A stretch of 64,000 bases of DNA from Apium graveolens (lineage: Eukaryota > Streptophyta > Magnoliopsida > Apiales > Apiaceae). Below the pieces are notes generated by a model that saw nothing but the letters and a program-made list of their open reading frames with translations, was not told the DNA's origin and made no database searches. A program made the position numbers and the translations under genes. Shown here piece by piece: positions 46,701-58,679 of this stretch. Where the stretch lies: NCBI RefSeq assembly GCF_009905375.1, contig NC_133647.1, forward strand, positions 3,595,847-3,659,846, written 5' to 3'. How positions within the stretch are numbered: position 1 is the first letter of the stretch; each line of letters starts with the position of its first letter.

Positions 46701-47070
46701 ACTATAACATATTTTATTTATTTGATAATTCCATAATTACACTTATATATTAGATCCGAAAATAGATTATTTAGCCGCTAAGTAACTATAAAAACGATAC
46801 GCTTTGATATCAGATTTGGATAATTATCAAAACCGGGCTTCTTATGAAACACTTTATATGAAAATAAGGTGATAATATCCCGTCTTTCGAGAATACAGGT
46901 CTTATTGATCTATAAAAATGATTCTCGTATCAAAAATATGCGTCGGGATGCGTACGGATCAAACTGTACCCCAGATCGAAAAAGTTAAAACACGGAAAGT
47001 ATTCAGAATAATTAGATTAGGTTAGGAATTAGATTAGGTTAGGAAGGAGTTTTCCGAAGAGTTTCGGATT

Positions 47071-47075
47071 GTAAA
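47071..47075. repeat. Target site duplication GTAAA, left copy
   Basis: Precedes TGTTAGATAT; repeated at 59486-59490. Confidence 0.88.
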
Positions 47076-47678
47076 TGTTAGATATATTTTTGATGTCATG
47101 TCTAATGATGATTTGTGTTTAGTTTTCAGATCTTAACTAACAGGACAAATCAGGACTTAACTGGAAATCAGTACTTATACTGAAGTAAGAACTTAAGATA
47201 TCAAAACTTAAGTTATCAGGAGATATTTATCAGGAGATAATATCAGGACTTAAGGAAACTTTCAGATAAGGAAGGCGGCTGATTGAAAGGAAAGAAGATC
47301 AAGACTAAAACAAGAAGAGATATGCATGGAGAAGAATTCTATGAAGAATAGAATACTTGGAAGAAAAGATAATTGATTGATATATATTAGGAAGCATAAT
47401 TATATTCGATATCAATTAGAAGATTATCTTGTAACTGTGTAGTATATAAACACAGACGTAGGGTTTACACAAAAAGTGTTATCTTAATCGAGAATATTAT
47501 TCATTGTAATCCTAGCAGCTCTCGTGATAATTTGTTCATCACTGAGAGAGAACAGTTCTTTGTAACAGAGTTTATTGTGTTGAATAAAATATGTGTTCTG
47601 TTACTTGAGTTCTTATATTCGATTTGATTGTAGTAAACACTATATTGAACCCCCTTCTACAGTGTGTGTAACCTAACA
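47076..47678 (+). repeat. 5' LTR of the copia element
   Basis: TGTTAGATATATT to GTAACCTAACA. Contains GTATATAAACACAG (near 47442) as a likely TATA region for the genomic transcript, and repeated GGACTTAA/GAACTTAAG motifs in its first 200 bases. Confidence 0.93.
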
Positions 47679-47680
47679 AG

Positions 47681-47692
47681 TGGTATCAGAGC
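47681..47692 (+). other. Primer binding site of the copia element
   Basis: TGGTATCAGAGC two bases after the LTR, the initiator-Met tRNA type standard for plant copia elements. Confidence 0.92.
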
Positions 47693-47734
47693 CTATCTGT
47701 TAACACATATACAGTTTAAGATCCAAATACAATC

Positions 47735-49825
47735 ATGTCTAAAGAAGCAGAAACTCCAATCAAGCCCACCAATACTAAAGAAACTCTAAAGACTCAAATC
47801 CATAGTCGATATGAGACTATTAGGGTTCCCATACTGAGACCATCTGAGTATCCTATATGGAAAGTGAGGATGACTATGTTTCTGGAAGCCACAGATCCAG
47901 AATACCTTGACAGAATTAATGAAGGACCACATAAGCCAACCAAGCTCTCTGTTATAGTTGCAGATCAACCAGCACAGACTGTACCAAAGGAGAAAAGTGA
48001 ATACACAGCTGAAGATATCTCATCTATTGCAAAGGATGCAAAGGTAAGACATTTGCTGCATAGTGCGATTGATAATGTCATGTCAAACAGGGTAATTAAC
48101 TGCAAGACTGCAAAGGAGATATGGGATGCCTTGGAGATAAGATGTCAGGGAACTGATTCAATTAAGAAGAACATGAAGACTATACTCACTCAAGAGTATG
48201 AGCACTTTGACTCAAAGCCAGATGAGTCATTAACTGGTTTATATGACAGATTTGTCAAACTCTTGAATGATTTGTCACTAGTGAACAAGGAATATGACCT
48301 TGAAGATTCAAATCTTAAATTCATGTTAGCTCTTCCTGAAAGTTGGTATCTGAAGGCCACCACTATAAGAGACAACTATGCTCTTAATGAAATAAATCTT
48401 GATGAAATTTATGGGATGCTCAAGGCTCATGAACTTGAGATGGAACAAAGAAGCAAGATGAATGGAAGAAAGTCAAGGACAGTTGCTCTTACGGCTGAGG
48501 AGGAATCGCCTAAAGCAGCTGCCTCAAGGAAAGGCAAGGGAAAAGCTCTCATCACAAAGTCTGATACTGAGTCATCAAGTTCTGATAATGATGATGACTT
48601 AGAAACTGAAAGTTTACCTGAGATGGACCCTGATGAAGAGATGATGAAGCTGTGTGCTCTTATGGTGAAAGGAATCACAAGGATTGCATACAGGAAATTC
48701 AGGAAGGGAAAGAAGTTTTCCAGGAAAGGTGCAAGTTCTGATAAGAAAGGTTTCAGAAAATCTGAAGGTAAAGGGGGAAAGTCTGACAGAGGAGATTACT
48801 CAAATGTTAAATGCTACAACTGTGGTGAGAAAGGCCACATATCTCCTGATTGCAAGAAAGTGAAGAGTGACAAAGGCAAGGCTCTTGTCACAAAGATGAA
48901 AAGCCGGACAGACACTTCAGATTCTGAAGATGAGGAAAACTATGCCTTGATGGCAAATGCTGATAGCAGTTCTGATGCTGCTGAGTTAAAGGTACCTCAA
49001 ACTACTTATGCCTTTCATACTGATGATATTACTGAGTTGAGAAGATATCTTAAACCCATGTTCATTAGCTATAGAGATCAAAATTTAACATGTGAAAGAT
49101 TGACTTCTGAAAATCTTGCTTATAAAAAGAGGAATGATTATTTAGAAAAAGAGTTAGTCATGTTCCATCAAACTCAGAAATATAGAGATGAAGCCTTTTA
49201 TGTTAGGGATGAAGTGTTAAAATTGAATCAATCTCTAAAAACTGAGTTAGAAAAGGAAAGAGAGATTATCAGGACTTGGACTAACTCTGGTAGAACAACT
49301 CAGGATATACTAAGTAGTGGAAACTGGAAAGAGGGCTTAGGTTATGGAGATGATAAGAATGATAAGGGAACTGTAGAAATTAAGCCAACTATTGTTAAGC
49401 AAACTGTTAAGCCAAAGATAAATTATGTTAAGTTTGTAGCTAAAACTGTAAAGTCTGATTCTGAAAAGATGAAAGATACTGAGACAGAAGTTAAGACAGA
49501 TTTAACTTCTGACAAATTGAAACAGGATAAGCCAATTGAAGTTAACATAGGCTTAATGACAAAGAAGCAGCTTAAGCATAAGCTGAAAGAAGTTAAGAAT
49601 GTTAACAAGGTAAAGCCACCTACGAAAAATAGGAATGGAAAGGAAGGTGTGAATAAAAGCAATGATTATAAGCCTGTTCTTAATGCTCCTAGAAAGAAAT
49701 GTTATAACTGTGGAAATTCTAACCATCTGGCATCTTTTTGCAAGAAGAATAAAAACATAAACTCCTTACCTTCAAAATCAGAAGTTAAGAGTCAGTGTGT
49801 TAGATATAGGCCACAAAATCCTTGA
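47735..49825 (+). pseudogene. Copia Gag with zinc knuckles, ended by TGA inside a third knuckle
   Basis: The 696-codon frame begins 42 bases after the PBS. The copia-type gag domain (PSEYPIWKVRMTMFLEATDPEY through NDLSLVNKEYDLEDSNLKFML, in parts) fills the first 250 residues. Ser/Asp-rich and Lys-rich segments surround two CX2CX4HX4C knuckles: CYNCGEKGHISPDC (near 48814) and CYNCGNSNHLASFC (near 49700). The frame ends at TGA 49823-49825. Immediately after it the same frame reads FHCGSLWHSIYTC, so the TGA sits exactly where the first Cys of a third knuckle is expected. Gag is therefore truncated by a nonsense change. Confidence 0.87.
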
Positions 49826-50706
49826 TTTCATTGTGGTAGTTTATGGCATTCCATTTATACTTGTAAGGAATATCATAGTTTATACTATGATTATTATCAA
49901 ATAAAACCTTCTTTGAAGAAAGTTGCTTTAATTCATCCTAGTGTAAGTTCTGATGCAAAATCTGATACTGTAAATTCTGATAAAAAAATGTTAACATAAA
50001 CTTTGATGTAAAATTCGCTGCAAATGTTAACAAACTTAATAAGGCCAAAGGATCCAAGAAAGTCTGGGTCCTTAAAACTAATCATTAGTGGTCTTTGTGA
50101 TTGCAGGGCAACAGGAAAAACATCCTAGTTCTGGATAGTGGATGTTCAGGACATATGACTGGAAATAAAGCCCTGCTATCAGACTTTATGGAGAAAGCTG
50201 GCCCATGAGTGTCTTATGGAGATGGCAACATGGGAAAAACTCTAGGATATGGCAATATCAATCTTGGGAATGTCATCATTGAAAAAGTAGCTCTAGTCTC
50301 AGGACTTAAACACAATCTGCTGAGTGTTAGTCAAATCTGTGACATAGGTTATCATGTGGATTTCTTTGAAGAACACTGTGAAGTTGTAAGCATATCTACA
50401 GGCAAAGTTGTTCTGAAGGGATACAAGCATGGTAACATTTATGAAGCCAAGCTTTCAACAAGTTCTAATGGTTCTGCAATCTGTCTGTTAAGCAGAGCAT
50501 CAATTGAAGAAAGCTGGAATTGGCACAAGAAACTCTCTCATTTAAATTTCAACAATATAAATGAACTAGTCAAGAAAGATCTTGTGAGAGGACTACCAAA
50601 ATCAGTATTTGCTCCTGATGGCCTTTGTGATTCATGTCAGAAGGAAAAACAAAAAAAAAATTCATTCAAGAGCAAGACTGAATCTTCAATTCTTCATGAG
50701 CCTTAA
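49826..50706 (+). pseudogene. Copia protease and pre-integrase region
   Basis: A frameshift separates gag from this part. The protease active site reads VLDSGCSGHMTGN near 50130-50170, with a TGA at 50206-50208 shortly after. The GAG-pre-integrase domain follows (WNWHKKLSHLNFNNINELVKK, C-x2-C at CDSCQK), contributing the His/Cys zinc ligands of integrase. It stops at TAA 50704-50706. Confidence 0.82.
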
Positions 50707-51696
50707 CACCAACTACATATGGATCTATTTGGTCCAGTGAATGTCATGTCTATTGGAAAGAAGAAATATGTTATGGTCATAGTGGATGAGTTCACCAGAT
50801 ACACATGGGTGTATTTCTTGCACACAAAAAGTGAAACTGCATCTATCTTGATTGATCATGTCAAGAAACTGGATAAATTGGTCAAAGACTCTGTGAAAAT
50901 TATAAGAAGTGATAATGGCACTAAGTTCAAGAATTTGATCGTTGAAGAGTTCTGCAAAGACCATGGAATAAAGCAAGAATTCTCTGCTCCTGGAACTCCA
51001 CAGCAAAATGGAGTTGTTGAGAGAAAGAATAGAAATCTTATTGAAGCTGCACGAACTATGCTTGATGAAGCAAAGTTACCAACCTACTTTTGGGCTGAAC
51101 CTGTGTAGACTGCTTGTTTTACTCAGAATGCAACACTTATCAACAAGCATGAAAAGACACCATATGAGATGGTGAAGAAAAATAAGCTAAATCTGAAGTA
51201 TTTTCATGTATTTGGATGCAAGTGTTTTGTTCTTAAGACTCATCCTGAACAACTATCCAAATTTGATCAAAAAGCTGATGAAGGATTTTTTGTTGGATAT
51301 CCACTTTCCACAAAAGCCTTCAGAGTCTACAATTTAAGAACAAGGGTGGTCATGGAATCTATCAATGTCTCTTTTGATGATAAGAAGATTACTGGACTTG
51401 AAGATTTCAATGATCATGATCAGCTGAGATTTGAGAATTAAGTGTTAAATTCTGATTCTGTAAATTCTGATAGTCTAACACCTGATATTGCAAATTCTGA
51501 TGGGTCGAACTCTGATGTTATTGAAACTATGGTGACTGCGTCAAAGGAAAATGCACATGTGCAGGGGGAGCATATTAAAGATCCAACCACATCTCAAGTG
51601 CATCAGAACCTAGAACAGACTCTTCAAGTTCTGATGGGCCAAGTTCTGATAATTCTGGAAACTCAAATTCTGAAGAATCCAACTCAGAGAGCATAA
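50707..51696 (+). pseudogene. Copia integrase
   Basis: Catalytic motifs are MDLFGPVNVMS, IRSDNGTKFKN and TPQQNGVVERKNR, giving a complete D,D,E set. Stops at 51106-51108 (TAG) and 51439-51441 (TAA) interrupt one continuous frame. The C-terminal linker is rich in NSD units encoded by AATTCTGAT-like repeats. A frameshift near 51620 leads to the RT frame. Confidence 0.85.
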
Positions 51697-52380
51697 ATTC
51701 AGGGGGAGCATCAGAAAATGTTGATGGAGACAACATGGATCATGGGGGAGCATCCAGTTCTAGAGATCAGCTTCCATCTGCAAGGAAGTGGACTAAAGCA
51801 CATACACCTGACTTGATTATTGGAGATCCTGAAGCAGGTGTCAGAACTAGAACAATAACATCAAATGAATGTCTCTATCAAGTGGAAGAAGCTCTTCAAG
51901 ATGCTGATTGGGTGCAAGCAATGCAGGAAGAGTTAAATGAATTTGAAAGAAATAAAGTCTGGACCCTAGTGCCAATACCAAAGAACAAATCTGTTGTTGG
52001 TACAAAATGGGTGTTCAGAAACAAAACTGATAGTGATGGCATAATTACAAGGAATAAAGCAAGGATGGTTGTAAAATAATATTCTCAGCAGGAGGGAATT
52101 AATTATGATAAAACATTTGCACAAGTTGCTAGATTGGAAGCCATAAGGATATTTTTGGCTTATGATGCTCACAAAAAGAAGTATATGTTGAACAACCTCC
52201 AGGTTTTGTAGATTCAAAATATCCTCATCATGTTTACAGACTTGATAAAGCACTTTATGGCCTTAAGCAAGCTCCAAGAGCATGGTATGAGACATTAGCT
52301 CAGTTTCTTCTGGAAAGTGGATTTAACAGAGGGACTATTAACAAAACATTATTTTATCTCAACCATGGAAATAACTTACT
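51697..52380 (+). pseudogene. Copia reverse transcriptase, N-terminal half, with a catalytic deletion
   Basis: RT is recognised by ALQDADWVQAMQEELNEFE, WTLVPIPKNKSVVGTKWVFRNK, and, after TAA at 52077-52079, [28 protein letters not shown]. At about 52177 the sequence jumps from AHKK to a [12 protein letters not shown] stretch in another frame, missing about 20 residues that normally carry motif A with the first catalytic Asp. LDKALYGLKQAPRAWYE follows. RT is therefore dead even if every stop were ignored. Confidence 0.83.
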
Positions 52381-53350
52381 TTTGGTGCAGATATATGTTG
52401 ATGATATCATTTTTGGTTCTACAAATGACAGACTTTGCAAAAGGTTTGCCAAGCTCATGCAGTCAAGATATCAAATGAGTATGATGGGAGAACTTAGCTA
52501 TTTTCTGGGCCTTCAAGTCAAGCAGAATGAAGAAGGAACTTTTATTTGTCAATCTAAGTACAGCAGAAATTTGTTGAAGAAATTTGGAATGCAAGACTGT
52601 TCAAGTGCATCCACTCTCATGGCCACTGCAATAAAATTGGATAAGGATACTGGTATATCAGTAGATATTACTGATTACAGAGGTATGATTGGCTCACTAC
52701 TCTATCTAACTGCAAGTAGACCTGATATCATGTATGATACCTGTCTTTGTGCAAGATTTCAAGCAGATCCAAGAGAACCTCACTTAACAGCTGTGAAAAT
52801 AATTTTCAAGTACCTTAAGGGTACAGCTGATCTAGGATTGTGGTATCCTAGGGAATTAGAATTTAAGCTAATAGGTTACTCAGATGCAGATTTTGCAGGG
52901 TGCAAAATTGACAGGAAAAGCACAAGTGGAAGCTGCCAATTTCTTGGATGCATATTAGTTTCTTGGTTTAGCAAGAAACAAAAGTCAATTTCCACATCAA
53001 CTGCAGAGGCAGAGTACATTGCTGCAGGAAGCTGTTGTGCACAAATTCTTTGGATGAAGAATCAGTTACTGGATTATGGGTTAACATATTCTAAAATCCC
53101 TATTTACTGTGATAATCAAAGTGCTATTGCTATGACAGGTAATCCAGTTCAGTACTCAATGACAAAGCACATCAGCATTAGGTACCACTTCATAAGGGAA
53201 CATGTGGATGAATGTACAGTGGAATTGCATTTTGTTCCAACAGATCAAAAACTAGCAGATATCTTCACAAAACCACTATGTGAAGCTACTTTTACAAGAT
53301 TGGTAAATGAACTTGAAATGGTTTCAGGTTCTTTCTCTAAGTCTGCTTAG
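52381..53350 (+). pseudogene. Copia reverse transcriptase C-terminal half and RNase H
   Basis: A 322-codon open frame. The catalytic YVDDIIFGSTN box is intact, followed by MGELSYFLGLQVKQ and the RNase H motifs YSDADFAGCKIDRKSTSG, TAEAEYIA and CDNQSAIAMTGNP. It ends normally at 53348-53350 (SKSA stop), the natural end of Pol. Confidence 0.87.
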
Positions 53351-54660
53351 TTTATGTTCTGATACATCAGACTTTATGATCAGTATTTTACAGATATTAC
53401 TATCTTTGTGTATTATGTGCTTAAATTGAAATTTTCTTAAGTGCTGATTGTTGTCTGATGTGTAATTCTATACTCTGATAGTGATATGAATGTTTCCGTG
53501 ACTATTATATCCAATGAGGATTACTGTGCTAGATGCTGACCTAGTAGTCTCTAATATACCAAAGATCCCATGTTTGAAGTAATTGTTTACGTGGAAATCT
53601 GTTAACACAAGCAAATTCTGATATTGAGCTTGGTTAAAGTTTACTTTGTGTATCTTTTTACTAAGTCAAAAACTAGAATAGTGCTTCTTATCTGTTAAGT
53701 TCTGATGTTAATAAATCTGATGGATGTACTAAGTGCTGATAAGCCTCACTTATCAAAAGAAAAAGAAAAGAAAAGAAATATCAGGTACTCCTTTGAGATC
53801 AAGAGAAAAGTATATGTGGAAGAAAAGACCCAAATGTATTACTGGTATTAAGTAATATGCATTAGAAAAGCAAAATAAATTTTTCTTGGTGACTTTTCAT
53901 ATTCTCTGATTACTGGAGAAATACACTGATAATAACATAAATTCTGATAAGCAGTTGTGATTCACTTACACTGAGAAGCCACTGTAAAAAGGAATTTCAA
54001 AAGATGCATAAAATGAGCACAAAACAGTTGAGATGGACTCATGCATGAACTCATTCTATAGTAGACTTCAGACTAATGATAGATTTTGAGCAAAGTTCTT
54101 AGTTATGCCTTATTTCTAAGATGTACTGAAGTGAATCAGACTTTACTATTTGTCTGATATTTAGCTTAATGCACACACTTACACTCCATATGAATGATGA
54201 ACATTACTGTGGTGATCAATGTTGTTTTAGATGAACAATTTAAGTGTCAGTTGCATAAATTCCGAGGACAAGTTCTGATGGAAGTTCTGATGATTAAGTT
54301 CTGATGTACCCATATCAGTATTTGTGTGAAGAATAACAGAAATAAACATTCACTTTTCAAGTTAAGAAGCCATACTCTGATGACTTTTAAATTCTGATAA
54401 TAATCAAGTTCTGATGCTGACGTGGCAGTATTTATTTACTTGGTTTACTTTTAAGTCATTCTTGAACGGTCATATTTTTCAGAATATTGGTTTATGTGAG
54501 ATAAAGCAGTAATAATCATTTGTTTAGTGGGAACAGTTTTTTTTGAAAAACTGAACGTGCAAAGTAATCATTACTTATTTACCGTGCCCATTAACTTTTG
54601 CCTTAACTGCTGCATGTCTGACAGGTGTAAAGGTCTGTTCTACTTCTCATTAACTGCTGT
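53351..54660 (+). other. Spacer between copia pol and the accessory ORF
   Basis: No coding frame survives. TCTGAT-containing units (AAGTTCTGATG and similar) recur many times, most densely at 54260-54420. Confidence 0.6.
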
Positions 54661-54695
54661 CACGTGGGGTGTCTAAGTAAAAGAGATAAAATATT
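54661..54695 (+). promoter_or_regulatory. Putative promoter of the copia accessory ORF
   Basis: A perfect G-box CACGTG (54661-54666) is followed by a TATA-like AGATAAAATATTT (54684-54696), then a pyrimidine-rich leader (CCACTCACTCTCTCTCTTTTC) and the ATG at 54831. This looks like a plant gene promoter and not retrotransposon spacer. Confidence 0.5.
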
Positions 54696-54830
54696 TTCAA
54701 ATCTTTTATTTTCATTTTTATTCCACTCACTCTCTCTCTTTTCTTATTCTCTTTCACATTTTCTGACGGTTTTCTTTACAGACATTTTCTCAAACACCTT
54801 ACAGGCACTCTAATTTCTCACTTATTTCTG

Positions 54831-57800
54831 ATGGCGCCCAAGGATTTATTTGTTGATGGAGCCAAGTTTGTACCAAATAATTATGTTACAATCCTGAACA
54901 AGGTTGAAGCTCCATCAGATCTGCACTTTTTGCAAGATTTCTTAGCCAATAGTGAGATTGGGTATGCTTTGACCCAACCTCAATCTATTTCAAGCAAACA
55001 AGTGATTACGTTCTGGCGAACTGGGTTATTTGATGATGGTGGTGCTACTGGTACTCCAAGCATTATTTTCACATCAGGAGATGTCGAGCATGTTGTTACT
55101 CCTGGAGCAGTTCGTAAAGTTCTCCACTTACCTGAAGGTTGCACATTCTCAACAGTGGAGGAGCCGGTTTTACAGCAGCTTATGGCAAGTTTGGGCTATG
55201 AGCAAAGTTTGGGAAAGCTGGGTCAACTGAAACGACCATATATCAGAAATGAATGGAGCTTTTTCTTTGATTGTATCACTAAGGCATTCGCCAATAAATG
55301 CTCCAACTTTGATGCTATTCCCAACATGAGTCAGCAAATCGAGTATGCCCTTATTCATCAAACTCATTTTGATTTTGCAAGTGATGTGCTAGGTTTCATA
55401 AGGGATAGGATGACAGAGGATAGGAATGTAGTATACTTTGCTAGATTCTGTCAGCTTATATATACTTTCTGTTGTGCTGATGAACCCCAACCTACCAGTG
55501 ATTTAATTCCACCCTTTAAGCTTGCAAAAAGGGCTTTTAATGATTTGTTAAATGCTGACAATAAGAAACAAGTGTTGAGATCCTTACAGATTCCTCAGTC
55601 AGTAAAACAGATCTTAGTAAATGCTGATCCACAAACATACACATCTGTTTACCCTGATGTTCAATCCACCAACACATAACAGCCAACTCAACAGCCATCA
55701 GAACCTACCATCTCTCACCAACCTCAACCTAATCAACCCTCCATCAGAACATATTTCAAACCAACATAGTCATCCTAACCTCAACCTTCAGCACATTCTG
55801 TGAAGCCTTCATCTTCCAAACCCAAGAGGACTAAGATAGTACCCCAGTCTCAACAGAAAAGAAGGAGAATTGTTTTGAGAGATGAGTCAGACAATGAGGA
55901 ACAGGTTCCAATATCAGAACCTGTTGTTGTAGAAGCTGAAAAGATCTCTTCTCAGAAAGATACTGAAACTGGGAGTTCTAGGCTTCCCAAAAGGCTTAGA
56001 AAGATGTATTCTGATGAAGCTCCCAAAATCTCTCCACCTTCAAAGAGACTTAAAAAGCAAAGAGCCAAGAGGGCTGTAAGTGAATCATCACACTCTGAAG
56101 AAATCCTGGAAGCAGCAACTAAGGAAGGGGGTTAGGAATCTCTGATCCCAACAGAACCTATAGTTATTGAATTACTTCCCACAGCTGAATCAGACTTCAC
56201 TCAAGCTCAAAAGTCTCTTATTCAAGAGCAAGAGGATATTCTAGAGCAAGTGCCTACACCTCCTGTGTCTCCTATAATTGATCCAGTACATGCTGAAGAC
56301 TCAGGTACAAGTGATGAAATTGATATTGACAACTTGGTTGTGCCTGAGGTTCTGTACTTGGAAGCTCCACCAACTCAACTCACTCCACCACCAACACCAA
56401 TTTTGGATGCTGATTTCAATGCAGATATTCCAACAATACCAATTCTGAATCTAGATCCTGAAGCTTAGATATTAGGTGGGCATCCAAATTTGGATGTTGA
56501 TCAGAACTTGGTTGCAGATCAAAATTTAGAGGATGATGTTGACATCTCTATAGCCTCACATACTGTGATTCTATCAGAGGATGCTGATGCTGCAGGCTCT
56601 GTAAGTTCTGATGCTGCAAATGCTGAAAATACTGGTGAAGCTGCTACAAATATAGATGCTGATACAGCTGGTCCATCTGGACATGCACCTCAATAAGCTC
56701 CATGTAAAGCTGATTTAATCAAGAAGTTTGTTAGAAATGATGCACCAGTACCTTGGAGTGAAACTCCTAGAGGAAATGAGTGGACTAAGGAGTGGAACAC
56801 ATTTACTTTTGTTCCTTCTGAAAAAATTCTTGATGAGCACCTTGCCAAAGCTGATGAAATGCTGATAAATGATGATTTTAAGGCGCAGCTTAGAGTTACT
56901 GCAATGAGTACTAGGCACCTTCAAGGTCAACACTCCATAACTCATGACAAGGTGAATAAAATTCAAGAATCTCTGATCCAGCAAGATATGAATATAAAAT
57001 TGGAAAAGACTAGATTTTTCAAGCCGGCCTTTGACCAAATTGGGTATATTGAAAAGACTCAGGAGAAGCAACAATATCAGATTTCTGAAATTCTGAAGAA
57101 TCAAACTTCTCAGCAAACTCAACTCAATGAGATCCAATCCTCAGTGGAATTGCTTGTCTCTCTTCTTTTACCTACTGATGCCAAAAAGGAGGAGAAAGTG
57201 ATTAAGTCCAAATACAAATCTATTCAAACACTGAAGGGAAAGGATGATGGAAAAGATGACCAGGGAAACTCCGGAATGGGTAGAGGTCAGGGTCAAGGCA
57301 AAGGTTTTTCATCAAGCAAAGATGGAACTACAAGTCAAAGAATAAGTTCTGATACTGGGAGAAGAATAAGTTCTGATACTGGTAAAAGGATAAGTTCTAC
57401 TGGACATCTAGAGCTTGATGAAGAAATTTTAAAGAGATTATTTCTTAAAGAAAATCCTGGAATGGACTTTGAAAGTTTAAAGGAAGAAGAAGCTAGACTT
57501 AAAGCAGAAAAAGTCAACTCCAAATCTAAAGCTTCTGTTGTTGAAAAGAAACTTCTGAAACCTAAGGGTATTGTGATTAAGGAAAGGACAAATTCTGAGG
57601 TAACCAAAGTCAAATCACAAGTGGAGGTAGATCAAAGATCCAAGGGCAAAGAAAAAGTTGATGAACCTGTAAAGGTATACTTGCCAGTCATGGATGAAGA
57701 AATATCTGATGAAGATGCTAGTCTTACTCTGATGAAAAGGAAGATTTCTCAACCAACCTCTGACATGTCTCAAGTTGTTCAGAGTCAAGATGTAGTAAGT

Positions 57801-58679
57801 TCTGATATGACAGTGAAGCAAGCAACCTCTGACATAGCCCAAGTTGGCTTGATATCAGAAGATAAGGAAAAGGAAACCTCTGATATTGCTCATGTTAAAC
57901 CTGCAAAGATGCTACTACCAGGATTCACCAAAGCTCAACAGACTCAACCTTTGAAGACTACATCAAGTGGTTTTGAAGTAAGGGTTGTTCAAGGAAAGGA
58001 AGCAAGAGACAAATCAGGATTGGGTAGTTCTAAAGAGAAGAGAATACACAACACTACCAATGATCCAACTTCCTTAAGTGAACCATGAGTAGGTGCAACT
58101 CTTGAGAGATTGAATCAACTTGAATCTGTACAAATGGTTTACCATTCTGTGTTGAAAGAAGATGTCATGTTATACTTTATGATAGATGGAAGGGTATTCC
58201 AGATCAGGAAGAATGTTATTCCATTGAAGTATTTTGAAGAACTGGAACATGTTCTATTTCTACTTCAAGTGAAAAACAAATCAACAGATGGTGCTGCAGG
58301 TTATTTAAAATCAAATATTCAAAGACAGAAGAGGCTTTACTCTGTAAAGTCTGACAGCCCATACCGTCCTAAGTACAGATCTCACAGTGGAGAAATTGTT
58401 GAAATGAAGCCTAATACTGCAAAGATCAATACCTATCTTGGTATTAAGGGACTTGAATTCAATCCAGAGTCTGATAAAGCCTTTGTAATCAGACTGGATC
58501 AGAATATAAGGAAAGCAAAGATAAATGATCTCAGATATGCTATCTTCCAAACTGGTGAAGATACTGCAGAGCTTAAAGAAGTAAAAATGAGGATGATTAA
58601 TGAACTTGAATATGCTGAGAGAAGTCTGTTGAAGAATTATCTCAGAATAACTCCTGACATCAAAGAGATCAGAAATTGA
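54831..58679 (+). pseudogene. Copia accessory ORF, about 1,283 codons, broken only by stops
   Basis: A single frame from MAPKDLFVDGAKFVPNNY to ITPDIKEIRN. Codons are open except for TAA 55677, TAG 55767, TAA 55776, TAG 56133, TAG 56466, TAA 56694 and TGA 58086 (first bases). There is no frameshift over 3.85 kb. Regions are: a globular N-terminal domain (residues 1-280) like uncharacterised asterid retrotransposon proteins (FLQDFLANSEIGYALTQP, FWRTGLFDD); a Pro/Glu/Asp-rich middle with basic patches (KRLKKQRAKRA); a coiled coil (EKTQEKQQYQISEILKNQ); a Ser/Lys-rich segment with a tripled RISSDTG-like unit; and a C-terminal conserved-looking domain from 58110. No signal peptide or membrane span, so it is not an envelope protein in the usual sense. 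Role unknown. Confidence 0.72.
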
